Source: Lantana camara (taxonomy: Eukaryota; Streptophyta; Magnoliopsida; Lamiales; Verbenaceae). From it: DNA of 64,000 nt. Made by a program: the position numbers and the translations under genes. Below, piece by piece: positions 12,318 through 22,004 of this stretch (its first letter is position 1; every line of letters starts with the position of its first letter). Under the pieces are notes generated by a model, which had not been told where the DNA came from, did no database searches, and worked only from the letters and a program-made list of their open reading frames with translations. The DNA is taken from positions 124,049,501 to 124,113,500 of the forward strand of contig CM074857.1 in NCBI GenBank assembly GCA_037501455.1, read 5' to 3'.

Positions 12318-13565
12318 TTAAGTAGCCTTTGCAGCCACACCAAGTCCTTCAAAATCAGAGCAACTCCTCTGCCCCAACAACAACGAAGAAGATAATCCAA
12401 GCATGGAATTTCCCAAGTTAAACCCCAAGAGATAATCCTCCATCTGATAACCCCCAATGACAATTGAGTCTTTAGGGTTCAATCCTCCATCCAAGAATGC
12501 CAAACACATGACGTCGTCACCGACAGCCACCATTGAATTCCTCCCGTGAATCCTCCACTTAACCATCTCACTTTGCAAAACAAGATCAAGGATTGGGACA
12601 TTTGGACCAACCCTTTGGTTTTCCACACCGTTTGAACTAAAGCAAACTTCAAAGGGAGCAACACTTGGCACTAAGGTCATATTCATTGACTTAGCTGCCT
12701 CAACATAAGCCTCAACAAATCTGCCATATACCTTGCTCTCCATAGTGGTGTAAGGGACAATAGTGCTTATTTTAGTTCCAAGAACACCATTTTGAGGAAA
12801 AGACAGTTTCTTACCAGAAACCTTGATGGATTTGAGCTGTATGTAGTACCCTTCTTGAAAGCCATTCTTCTTGGAAATTAAAGGAGTGTACATCATAGAA
12901 CCCGAGATCCCACTTTCATAAGGGTTCCCTCCTAAAAAGATTGCACCTTTAGATGAAGGGGACAAACACAAGGCAAATTTCCTACCAAAAAATCCAAAGG
13001 AGGTAGAAATCTGTGAAGGAAGAGAAATTCTTGAATTCCCTAACCCTAACATCCCTCTAGCACCATTAGCCAACCCTTTTAGCAACAAATTTGGAGCACA
13101 AGAAAACAGAAATTGCTCACTTCTAGCAAATGAATCTGAGCCCATCCCATCCCAGAATCGAACTGCCATAGCTTCTTCATTCAGCTCCCCAGATGTGGAT
13201 ATCTTCGAAACCGTGTTCTCTGCTTGCAAAGTACAAGTCTGGGAATTGTATTTTACCCCTTTAGAGCAACCCCCAATGGACTTCGCCATTGAACACTTCA
13301 AAGAACAACCTGTGACTTGCTGCTGAGATCTGAAACCGGAGATGGAATCGCAGTCAGCCCAGACAAAAGGGCTATTGAGATCAACCACAAGCTTAACAGG
13401 GACGAGATTTTCGCCCATGAAAACTTCAGCAACATACTGAAGAGTGGAGAAATCTTTTGCAACCGGGATAATTGCAGCTTTTGGCAAAATGGGATTCTGA
13501 GAAACTGAGCCAGAAATCAAGAAATTGAGAAGAAAGAGTAGAAAGAACTGAGCAAAGGAAGCCAT
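12318..13565 (-). CDS. EDGP / GIP-like secreted aspartic-protease homologue (probable pseudo-enzyme), intact
   Basis: Single-exon 415-aa protein, the normal length for this family (EDGP, basic 7S globulin, TAXI-type xylanase inhibitors, GIP). Residues 1-22 (MASFAQFFLLFLLNFLISGS) form a clear signal peptide, so the product is apoplastic. The N-terminal lobe has LVVDLNSPFVWADC where an active enzyme has D-T/S-G-S; the C-terminal lobe has TISTIVPYTTM-type sequence in place of the second D-T/S-G. It keeps the structural cysteines and the motifs GARGMLGLGNSRISLPSQ, FALCLSPSSKGAIFLGG and DSIVIGGYQMEDYLLGF. Loss of both catalytic aspartate motifs fits an inhibitor or binding protein, not a protease. 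It is clearly diverged from the neighbour at 9621-10902, so this is an older tandem duplicate. The start is the first ATG and is well placed for the signal peptide. Confidence 0.92.
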   Translation of the reverse strand: MASFAQFFLLFLLNFLISGSVSQNPILPKAAIIPVAKDFSTLQYVAEVFMGENLVPVKLVVDLNSPFVWADCDSISGFRSQQQVTGCSLKCSMAKSIGGCSKGVKYNSQTCTLQAENTVSKISTSGELNEEAMAVRFWDGMGSDSFARSEQFLFSCAPNLLLKGLANGARGMLGLGNSRISLPSQISTSFGFFGRKFALCLSPSSKGAIFLGGNPYESGISGSMMYTPLISKKNGFQEGYYIQLKSIKVSGKKLSFPQNGVLGTKISTIVPYTTMESKVYGRFVEAYVEAAKSMNMTLVPSVAPFEVCFSSNGVENQRVGPNVPILDLVLQSEMVKWRIHGRNSMVAVGDDVMCLAFLDGGLNPKDSIVIGGYQMEDYLLGFNLGNSMLGLSSSLLLGQRSCSDFEGLGVAAKAT

Positions 13566-14955
13566 GAGAGAGGGAGATCTGAATGTTTTTCAGTTTGTTT
13601 GTGGCGGACGGCCGCAGTTCACAACGGAGTTTTTAAGGTGGGAACAAGATTTATTATTATTTTTTTGACTATTGGGGTCTTTTTTTAATATTGTATTATT
13701 ATTTTTATCAAAAAACCTTGACTTATAAGTCTTTTTCTTTAATGTTTTTAATAATTTTATATATGGATAAGAACTATGAAAATATATTAAAACTTTTGGC
13801 TGACTAGACTTCCATGTTCTCCACTCCACACCATTATCGGATTAGTTGGTCTTTTATCAACTAATGTAAAAAGAATAAATGATGTGCTATTTTTTACACG
13901 AGGTAAGTCTTGAGTTTTTCACCAATTAGTGAAAGATTAATTTTCAAAGTACTAAAAACGTTTTTCACATTAGCATGGCCCTAGCCAATTATCCAATTAT
14001 TCCAACATTATTGAACTCCATTCACATAGTAAATTTTTAAGAAATACTTGTATTCTATTTATTTGTATGTTATTTTTTTATCTGTATTTATGTATCATTA
14101 CTATCGGATCACTCGAATTTTATTTCTACCCATGTTGTAGTTAATGCTTTTTAAAAACCTAAGTCAAGATGATAATTTTCTTTTTGCTCTATTTTGAGAA
14201 GCCGCTTAGAAGTGTCTTTTTTTTTTTTTTTTTTTATCAGATGAAGTGTCTTTTCACATAGTGCAAAGTGCAAACTGCAATATAAAATATAGTTAACCCT
14301 TATTTAATTTGAATAATTAGTAAGAGTAATCGCACTAATATATATTAGTAAACCCATGTGATTAACAGGAATTAATTTTCTTTTGAAAAGGTCGTTAATT
14401 AGTTAATCCTTTGTGAAAACATCCAAAAAAGCATAGGAGTCTATCAACCCTAACCAATGGCATATCCTTTGCACTTATAGCATATATACTTATATATATA
14501 TATAAATATATATTAAAAAATATTATCCTATAATTTGAAAAGGAATATATTCTGGAGCATATCCTTTTATCCACATTGCATTGTATTTGACTAAGATCCA
14601 CATCAGCACGTTGTATCCAGAAAACAGGTGGCAATACTTTATTATATATTTTATTTTCCGATGGGCATATTTTTATTGTGGTTTAAATATAAATATCTGC
14701 GGCCACATACATATATAAGAATATCTAATTGAGTTTTAAACAAGATCCATTGTATCTGGTCGATATTTCGTTCTCAAAAAATGATATCTTTACAATTTTA
14801 TTTTAAATAATTATTTACAGTAAACTATAATTCACAGACAAGATGTCACTGACAAGACAATATAAATGATGAGACGATGCGAATAAAATATAATAAAATC
14901 AGTTGAATATTAAAGCGCAAAACACACTAAAGGTTAGGGTGTAAAAAAAGATTAA
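13566..14955. other. Intergenic AT-rich DNA, no gene seen
   Basis: Contains the promoter side of the EDGP-like gene, a T17-18 run at about 14217-14235, and a TA-rich microsatellite near 14480-14520. No coding signal. Confidence 0.55.
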
Positions 14956-15440
14956 AGAGCAAATTATATATTTGGTCCCATAGGATTAGATCTTTTGTAA
15001 TTTTAGTATCTTATATTTGAAATTAGACATATTTAGTCTCATTATTTTGAAAAGGTCGCAATTCTAATCTCATCCGTCAAATAATCGATGGAAAATGTAT
15101 TTTTTGCGTTAAGTGCAATTTGGAGGAAAAGTTATTGTTCACTAGGTTGTTTTTTGTGGAGTTCGTTTATTAATATCTCATTTTAGCACCACGTTACCTT
15201 ATTGAGAGTGATTCAGAGTAATGCTTCAAAGTTGATTCAAGATACCAAAATGGAGTATTAATAAGCAAACTCCTGCAAAAAACAACATAATAAACATTAA
15301 TTTTTCCCCCTAAAATGCACTTAACGGAAAATATGCATTTTTCAATTAATTATTTGACGAATGAGACTAAAATTGTAACTTTTTCAAAATAATGGGACTA
15401 AATATGTCTAATTTAAAAAACATGGGACTAAAATTACAAA
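14956..15440. mobile_element. Long-TIR MITE, copy 2 (right end truncated)
   Basis: Starts AGAGCAAATTATATATTTGG like the element at 5970-6482, keeps the shared blocks CATCCGTCAAATAAT and AGTGCAATTTGGAGGAAAAG, and then returns as the inverted arm through TGACGAATGAGACTAAAATT. The final ~50 bp expected of the right arm are absent: it stops near AAAATTACAAAATGA. Noncoding. Confidence 0.7.
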
Positions 15441-16079
15441 ATGATTCTTTATTCCCACATATTCTGTTGGTCGACAGGGATAACCATATTGCAATAGTTG
15501 CCTTTTATTGTTATCTGTTTTCTAGTTTATGTTCATTGTAAATTGATCTTTTTCGAAACTATTGAATTTGATCCATGTTCAAACCTTCACTTTCATTTTT
15601 TTCCTTCTAAATATGACTTGCACTTTTTAAAGTTCTTTTGTCGAAGTTAAAACTGATTAAGTCTAAAGTCTGTCTGGTATTTACTACTACTTTTTTTTTT
15701 TTTTTTAACAATGAAGATGCAAATGGATCTTTGATTGACTGTCAGAATGACATGGAATTGAGGGCCGTATCAAATAGTGGGTTCTGCTAAATGCTTCATG
15801 TTCCCTTATATGATTTTACTCTCTAAATGCAATTCTTGATTGATACTTTAATAAGTTCTGCTAATTCAATTATTGATGCATGAAAAGTTGAAAACATCAG
15901 GCAATGTATGTATTTTGGTGCTATTTAGCTAATTTAGTGGCAGAAATTGATTTAATTTATGTTTAGGTGAAATAGAATTCTTCATATCTGTAGTTTACTT
16001 AGTTTGTATAGTAATCACATGGTTGATTTTTCCCTCAGGAGCTTCAAATGCCTTCTTTAACATGTGTTTTTTTTTTGTA
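15441..16079. other. Noncoding, possibly intronic
   Basis: AT-rich sequence with a T15 run near 15692. It ends in a pyrimidine tract and TTTTTTTTGTAG, a good splice acceptor, so it may be an intron of the gene remnant at 16080. Confidence 0.35.
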
Positions 16080-18626
16080 GTTTGTAATGATGTCCAATTG
16101 GATGAGTTGGCCGAGAATATCATGGCTATGTGTTTGAATCAAACCGATGATGAATCTAGTACGACTACTTATGTTGATGATCGATAGGTAAGTAATCTTT
16201 TTTATAATTAATAAATGAATTCTTAATATTTATTACGAATCTTATTTGAACATACTGTTGGAAAACACGAATCAGAAAGCAGCGGAATTTAAAAAATTTT
16301 CCCAACAAAAGGACCTTGGACTCGCAATCGTGTAACCAAATTCGTAGAGATAGAAAACTTACTTTTCTTTTATTCTTTCTTGAAGCGTTTCAAGCCACCC
16401 AAGAACGCTCTTCTCGCGGCTTGACAACCCGTCCCTCGAAAGTCTCTTTCTACTTCAGAATCCATTGTCGGGATAGCAATCCACACCATCCTAGATTCAA
16501 ATCATGTTAGGGATGTTCTTAACAATATAACATAAAGAAAGAAACATGAAACGAGAAAAGCATGATTGAAACTCCCTTCGAAACCCAGTTTTGCGAAAGT
16601 AGAAAACTGCCAGTCACAAAACCCTCGTGAAAAAATTCATCCTTCAGGATATGGACGAACGGTTTTCGCCATCTTCTTTGGTTCGATTTTTTCATTCGTT
16701 TCATGTTGGGTTCAGAATCGTTTCATCATCCCTTCTGATCGTTTTGCTTGATCCTCACTTTTCGGTAAAGCTCGAATCTTCAAAACTTCTAACTTGAAGC
16801 TCTCTAGAGATAGTCCACCAACTTGGCTACAATCTAACTAGTAAGGATGCTAGTTCTCTAGTTAGTGTTTAGGCTTAACCTAGGGTTTCGTTTATCTTGG
16901 AGAAAGGATGGTGTTCAACACATGAACCAAAAGAATTCTCGATTAGCTCTAAGGGGAGCTCGAACTCCCCTATATATAGGAGGGAAGTGGCCGAAAATCC
17001 CTAATCCTTATTGGCTTAGGATTTTGGTCCCTCTCTCCTATTACTTGATCATCAAGTAATTTTGACTTTGACCTTGAATTCAAATTCAAATCAACTTTCA
17101 AGAGAGCTAAAAATATCCAAACTATTTTTGGATAATTTTATACTTTATTTATTTAAAATAAATAACTTATTTTTATCTAATTAATTAATTCACAATTAAT
17201 TAACTAGATTATTTTTCTCCAAAATAAGACTTTCTTTTTAATTCAAAATTAAACCAAAGTCTATTAAATAATTAATCACATTAATTATTTAACACATAAA
17301 TAAATATACACATATATTTACACACGTGTGAGACACGTGTCACAAGGACACGTGTCACTCACGTGAGCCACACGTGTGGTTCACACGTGTGGAACCCTCT
17401 TGGCCCGATTAACTCGTTTAATCATTTTCAAGCCTCAACTCATGTAACCAAGTTGTTGTGTGTGACCCTCTAGGTTCTCAATTCAATTAGCAGTGACCCT
17501 AATTAATTAATTCACTAATTAATTAATCAGTCCACAGATTAAACGACCATAGTCTAGCAACAGGTGTTTAACCCCTAGCTGAATTGGAATGTTCGGATTC
17601 GACAGAACCTTTAAGTCATTGATTCATGTGAGATACAATCCTCCTACTTACTATCTCTCAACCAAGATCTAGGGCAAGGGAATAATCAGAACCCTAATAA
17701 TCCGGTCTTAAAGCTAAGTACATTTCATATCCATTTGATCTCAATCCAAGAAACTCTTTTCTTGATGTCTTGATCTACTGCCTTGGCCAAGGACTCCATA
17801 TGGCATATGAATGACTTACACAGTAAAAGATCACCTTGCATATGCAAGTGTAGGTCCTTTCTTGATTCTCATTCACTTTCATGAGTCACTTGTGCAGCCC
17901 CAACATAAGCCTTGAATCAGTTGTCTAAGGCGACACCCTTTAAAGCTTATACCAAAGACTACAGAGTTAACTCATAAAGTGACATGGAACCTCAAGTCTA
18001 AGGATCAATTAATCACATTAATGACTCGTGAGATATTTCCTAATCTGGAAGTTTCCATTTCCTGAAATAGAAACTTCCTTTCCCATTTAGGAATCTTCTC
18101 ACACGGGGCACCTCAGTGAACTTACTTATTGAAGTAAGCACCCTCATGTATCACGCACGTATCAACTATACACTTTGCACCTCCATGAAACAAGGTGGTC
18201 ATTCTTAAGGGCGTGATCCCACAAGCAAGCCTTAGAGGAGTCAGGTTGGCACTCCCACTGTCTGTAGGACTCATCGGCTTGGAGTATTTTACTAATCATG
18301 ACTTATGTGATATAGGGCTCGTTTCATGAACCATTTCACCTAAATGGTAGAGTCCTAAAGTCATCAGGATTAGGGGAGTTCTCATACATGCACAGCTAAA
18401 GTAAACGCATACCAAACAAGAGCATATAAAGAAATGTTTGCCTATGATATTAATCAATCGTATATTATTTAAAGATTGTCTGTGATACCAGGAAAGTCCC
18501 AAAACGGATTATGAATAATCGGCTTTCTAGGGCACTATTCCTAACACATACTTGCTTATGATTTTAGGTGGCAGACTTGGTGAAGAATATGCAAGACTGT
18601 ATAATCTTATGATGGTGATGTGGAAG
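16080..18626 (+). pseudogene. Unrecognised gene remnant with a solo LTR in its apparent intron
   Basis: An exon-like piece follows the acceptor TTTTTTTTGTAG at 16079: it reads VQLDELAENIMAMCLNQTDD and then ESSTTTYVDDR and a TAG, directly before GTAAGTAATC (16189 on), a near-perfect donor. The sequence resumes after the inserted LTR with a TATGATTTTAG acceptor near 18569 and GTGGCAGACTTGGTGAAGAA. I do not recognise the family. It could be the 3' end of a lost host gene or part of a transposase; the small size and lack of upstream exons argue for a remnant. Confidence 0.3.
16256..18546 (-). mobile_element. Solo LTR or LARD-like LTR element, 2291 bp, TSD CATAC
   Basis: On the minus strand it begins TGTTAGGAATAGTGCCCTAG and ends TTTTCCAACA, the TG...CA of an LTR. 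Exact 5-bp duplications CATAC flank it (16251-16255 and 18547-18551). A TATA box (CCTATATATAGG, about 16970-16981) would divide U3 from R-U5. No gag, pol, primer site or second LTR is present, so it is most simply a solo LTR left by LTR-LTR recombination, probably of a copia-type element. A long noncoding (LARD-like) element is the alternative. Arrays of CACGTGTG-type words near 17322-17395 sit in the U5/leader side. Confidence 0.85.
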
Positions 18627-18974
18627 TAGAAATTTGCATGACTATTATTTTTGGTGTTATCTAGCTTGGAAGTGCATGGATGTCTGAAATCTAGTTTGTT
18701 AAACTTATTTTAAGTTTGTGGGAGTTGATTTGGATTATGATTTGATTTTCATGTTTAGGTTAATTTGTTGAATTATGCAAGAACATGCTTGGTTCTCTAA
18801 ATATTTATTTTTTATCATAATTACTTGGTTCTGTACTTTGAATTTTTGAATGCAGTAGCAAAACTCTTCTGGAATTTGAAGTGTTGAATGCATTAGAAAA
18901 TCCCTCTGTACTAATTACTATGAAGTTTTGAATGCATTGGATAATCCCAAAAGAAAGTGAAAAGAAGCCAAAAA
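18627..18974. other. Noncoding, no gene seen
   Basis: AT-rich; includes a short internal near-repeat around GAATGCATT (18890-18940). Nothing else recognised. Confidence 0.45.
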
Positions 18975-19186
18975 AACGAGATAAAAAAAACAGGTTCGGG
19001 TCGGGGTGGAAGGTGGGTCGGGTTAGTGGGTTGACCTGAAAAAAATCAGGTCAACCCAAACCCAACCCGAACCTGATAGGTTCAGGTTAGGGTTGAGGGG
19101 TTCGGGTTCATTTCGGGTTCGGGTTGACCCTTTTTATGTAATACCCCTACCCCAACCCGACCCACCCAAATTGACAGCCCTAGCTT
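18975..19186 (-). mobile_element. GGGTCGGGT-rich nonautonomous element
   Basis: Low-complexity block of alternating GGGTCGGG / GGGTTCGGG and complementary CAACCCGAACCC runs that can fold on itself. Its right edge, read on the minus strand, is AGGGCTGTCAATTTGGGT, the end typical of a widespread plant hAT-type MITE. The left boundary is uncertain and I did not find a target-site duplication. Confidence 0.5.
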
Positions 19187-20049
19187 GGGTCTTTGTCATT
19201 AAGCTATTCAACTGTCTTCTAATCTAACTCCTTTAATTTAATCCACCTCGATTCAAACTCAGAAACTGTTTTAGCTCTTACTAGCTTCCAGAAAGTTTTT
19301 TTACATGGAAACCCTCACCATTACGTTGCATATTTCTGAGCAAAGGTCTAGCAGAGAATATGTTCTGACTTGTGGGAAAAACTGTCTCAAAAGCAGACAT
19401 AAGACCCATTTGTTTATTAGACATGAATGTTCATTCATGGTCAATCTCAATGTTGAGATTTCATTTCAACAACCAAAGGAACTACTCCCAATTTTCCTTA
19501 TTCTCAACACCAACAACAACCCAACAAATAGGGAAAGAACAATTATTAGCATTAATACCAACAACTGTAAGTAAAACACCATCATGAGGCCCTTACAAAA
19601 GACATCCATCTAACCCACTTACTGGTCTACACACAACTAAAACCTAATTTGATTAGGATGTCCTTTTACTAAATGATAATATCTTATTTATATAAGATGT
19701 TATTACTTGGAGAGAAAGAAAAATAGAAGAAAAGTCAAAGTAGGAATACTGTTTCTACACAGACTTGAGATTTAATAAATCCCATATATATAATCAGGGG
19801 CGTGTGGAAAGATTTTTTCAACGAAAGAAATTGCGTGAAGAAATCAATCTACGTGGGAAAAAATCAGTGAAAAAGAAAAATTCGCTCAGAAAAATTTACG
19901 TCACTTTCATGACGTTCTTAGATTTTCGAAGTGGGATTTTTCTCTCCATCAACTAGGGTTTTGAAGGGAGATTTAATCATGCTCTTTCTTATCTTATTTC
20001 TTGTTTCTTTAATACACATATTATAGTACTAGCATACTCACTGATATGA
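19187..20049. other. Noncoding, no gene seen
   Basis: Short open frames here (for example 19305-19574 and 19765-19956) show no protein-family features and are probably chance. A possible leader-like LTR remnant may begin near the right end. Confidence 0.4.
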
Positions 20050-20310
20050 TTTGAATCTAGGACTGGTATGGATACTTCTAGAGGATTTCTACTTTGGAAT
20101 CTCGAAGAAAGAATCGTTCAAGAAACGGGGATGTTCATTACCAAATGAAGAACGTTTGAGGGCGGCTCAATACGTTTCAACTTTCAAGAAAATTTCAAAT
20201 CTTGTAAGTTTCTTGAATCCCTAAAAGTTTTGAAACAAACATTGTAAGCCCACGATCCTTTTTGGAAAAAAATTTAAATTTCCGCTGCTTTTACTCTGTG
20301 TTTTCCAACA
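20050..20310 (+). mobile_element. LTR 3'-end remnant
   Basis: The last ~60 bp (AATTTAAATTTCCGCTGC ... GTGTTTTCCAACA) match, in opposite orientation, the terminal U5 end of the solo LTR at 16256-18546. The match ends at the CA of the LTR terminus (20310), where a transposase fragment starts without any primer-binding site. Left boundary uncertain. Confidence 0.55.
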
Positions 20311-20495
20311 ATATCCTCCAAGCACAACCTTCCTCTCCATATTTTGCATGGATCCCTCTCGTATCATTGTTTGCAAACTTGCTTGACCTGCTACACTTAA
20401 TTGCATATGAATTTACTGCATATTTGAACTCATGTTTGTTATCAAACTCCATCTCTAACTTAAATTTTGGAACATATGTGTATGTAACACTAAAT
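20311..20495 (-). pseudogene. MuDR-type transposase N-terminal fragment
   Basis: Minus-strand translation gives KLEMEFDNKHEFKYAVNSYA followed by IKCSRSSKFANNDT and EEGCAWRI, the conserved N-terminal (MuDR/DBD-like) domain of plant Mutator transposases, including the Cys-x-Trp-Arg core. It is cut on one side by the LTR end at 20310 and on the other by plastid 16S sequence at about 20496. It is a dead fragment of about 60 residues, unrelated to the MULE at 33389-60906 as far as can be seen. Confidence 0.75.
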
Positions 20496-20709
20496 AGAGG
20501 ATGATCAGCCACACTGGGAATGAGACAGCAGTGGGGAACTTTTCACAATGGGCAAAAGCCTGACGGAGCTATGCCGCATGGAGGTAGAAGGCCCACGGGT
20601 CGTGAACTTCTTTTCCCGGAGAAGAAGCAATGACGGTATCTAGGGAATAAACATCGGCTAACTCTATGCCAGCAGCCGCGGCAAGACAGAGGATGCAAGC
20701 GTTATCCAA
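20496..20709 (+). pseudogene. rrn16: Nuclear plastid DNA (NUPT): 16S rRNA fragment
   Basis: Contains unmistakable plastid 16S landmarks in order: GATCAGCCACACTGGGA, GCAGTGGGGAA, GCCTGACGGAGC, GGAGGTAGAAGGCCCACGGG, GAAGAAGCAATGACGGTATC and GCCAGCAGCCGCGG (the 530-loop region). Relative to the conserved rRNA, roughly 20-25 nt are missing between GAGACA and GCAGTGGGG. Changes look mostly like C to T and G to A, as expected of methylated nuclear insertions. Not a functional rRNA gene. Confidence 0.92.
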
Positions 20710-20934
20710 TTGGAAGTGCTTCAGTTTATGTTTTTTATTTTAATTTTTCGTCTTTTTAACATTTGTTTCAATCTCTTCTTGTGATATGAAAACCAGCTGA
20801 ATTTGTTTTTGTTCATATTCTTTTTGTCTTATTTGTTTTAGTTTAGGTTTATTATGTAAAATAATATTTTTTTTTTCAAAAAAAAAAAAAAAGAAAAGAA
20901 TGAAGTGCATTCTAAATACGAATAAGGTGTCTTT
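20710..20934. other. AT-rich filler between two plastid fragments
   Basis: T- and A-rich sequence with a T10-A14 run at about 20868-20892. No gene. The last ~25 bp may be plastid sequence upstream of rps4. Confidence 0.4.
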
Positions 20935-21090
20935 ATGTCGCGTTACCGAGGACCTCATTTCAAAAAAATATGCCGCCTGCGCGCTTTATTAGGACTAACT
21001 AATAAAAGGCCTAAAGCCGAAAGTGATCCTAGAAACCAGCCGCGGCCCGGGAAAAAATCTCAGTTATATTGCGAATCTTTTAGATAAACC
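20935..21090 (+). pseudogene. rps4: Nuclear plastid DNA (NUPT): 5' end of rps4
   Basis: ATG at 20935 opens [12 protein letters not shown], followed by [24 protein letters not shown] sequence and SGKKSQ, the N-terminus of plastid ribosomal protein S4. Homology fades after about 21090, and a stop follows within a few codons. Substitutions again look like C to T / G to A decay. In plastid genomes rps4 (large single-copy region) and 16S (inverted repeat) are far apart, so this and the adjacent 16S piece came together in the nucleus. Confidence 0.9.
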
Positions 21091-21283
21091 TCTTAAAGAA
21101 TTAGAAGGCCTAGTATACTATGATGTGTGATTTGATCAAAATTCTACCACAATTTTCCTCATCTAAATCCTTATTACTATCAAAGATAGAAGAATCAGAC
21201 AAGGGACCCATTATCATTTGTTTCATTTGCTTTATTTCCTCCTCATTCTACATCCTCATCAATATGTACTATCTTTAAACAAC

Positions 21284-21882
21284 TGTTGGCACTGAGAAAT
21301 TGAAGATTATTATTTAATGGCCCAAATAATATTGGGTATTAATTATTAATCTCATTTATAAGTCTATACAAATTTGGGCTTTATTATAGTTTGATCCAAA
21401 ATAATAATATAAATTTGTTATTATTTTGAGTTAATTAAATGGGCTCTCAAATCTAATCCCAACTCCAAATCCAGGCCTATGAAGTTAAGTAAGCCCAACA
21501 TTCGCCTATAAATAATGCACCGGGGCTCACAAATCAGGGGGTTTTTTTCCCGAAAAGATCAAACCAAGGACAAAGCATAAGGATAAGTATCCAAGACCAA
21601 CGAAAGAAATCAAAGCATACAAGCATCAAACACTTAAGGAGTCAAAGGAATTCAAGCATTCAAACTCTCAAGTCCGAGCCTTGCCATTCTACCTTTGATT
21701 CAACCAAACTACACCCGATTTGAGAACAAACATCAAGCCCTCGGATCAATCCACTCCGAAGAATCAAAGGAATTACAGAGATTGTACCACTTTTTTTAAT
21801 CAAATCAATAATGTCTTTGTTTCGCAATTTTCTTGTATTTTGCATACATTTATTGCAGATTCAACGAAAATTTGTGTAAACA
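21284..21882 (+). mobile_element. 5' LTR of a gag-only Ty3/gypsy-like element
   Basis: Begins TGTTGGCACTGAG and ends TGTGTAAACA, 599 bp, with a GCCTATAAATAATGCAC TATA-box region at about 21505-21520. It is followed at once by ATTTTGGCACGCCCAGTGGG (21883-21902), a primer-binding-site-like block common in gag-bearing plant gypsy elements. No matching 3' LTR was found in the window. Confidence 0.7.
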
Positions 21883-22004
21883 AATTTTGGCACGCCCAGT
21901 GGGACCTTCTCTGCCTCTCATCTCTTCACCCTACGGAAAATCTCAAATCCATCATCATAAATATTTTCACGGCATTTAAAAAGGATTAACTCGCATTGAA
22001 CAAA

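Noticed and set aside
20496..20709. Functional or bacterial-contaminant 16S rRNA gene
   Set aside because: Only a ~210-nt fragment with an internal deletion and decay-type substitutions, next to plant transposon sequence and a plastid rps4 piece.
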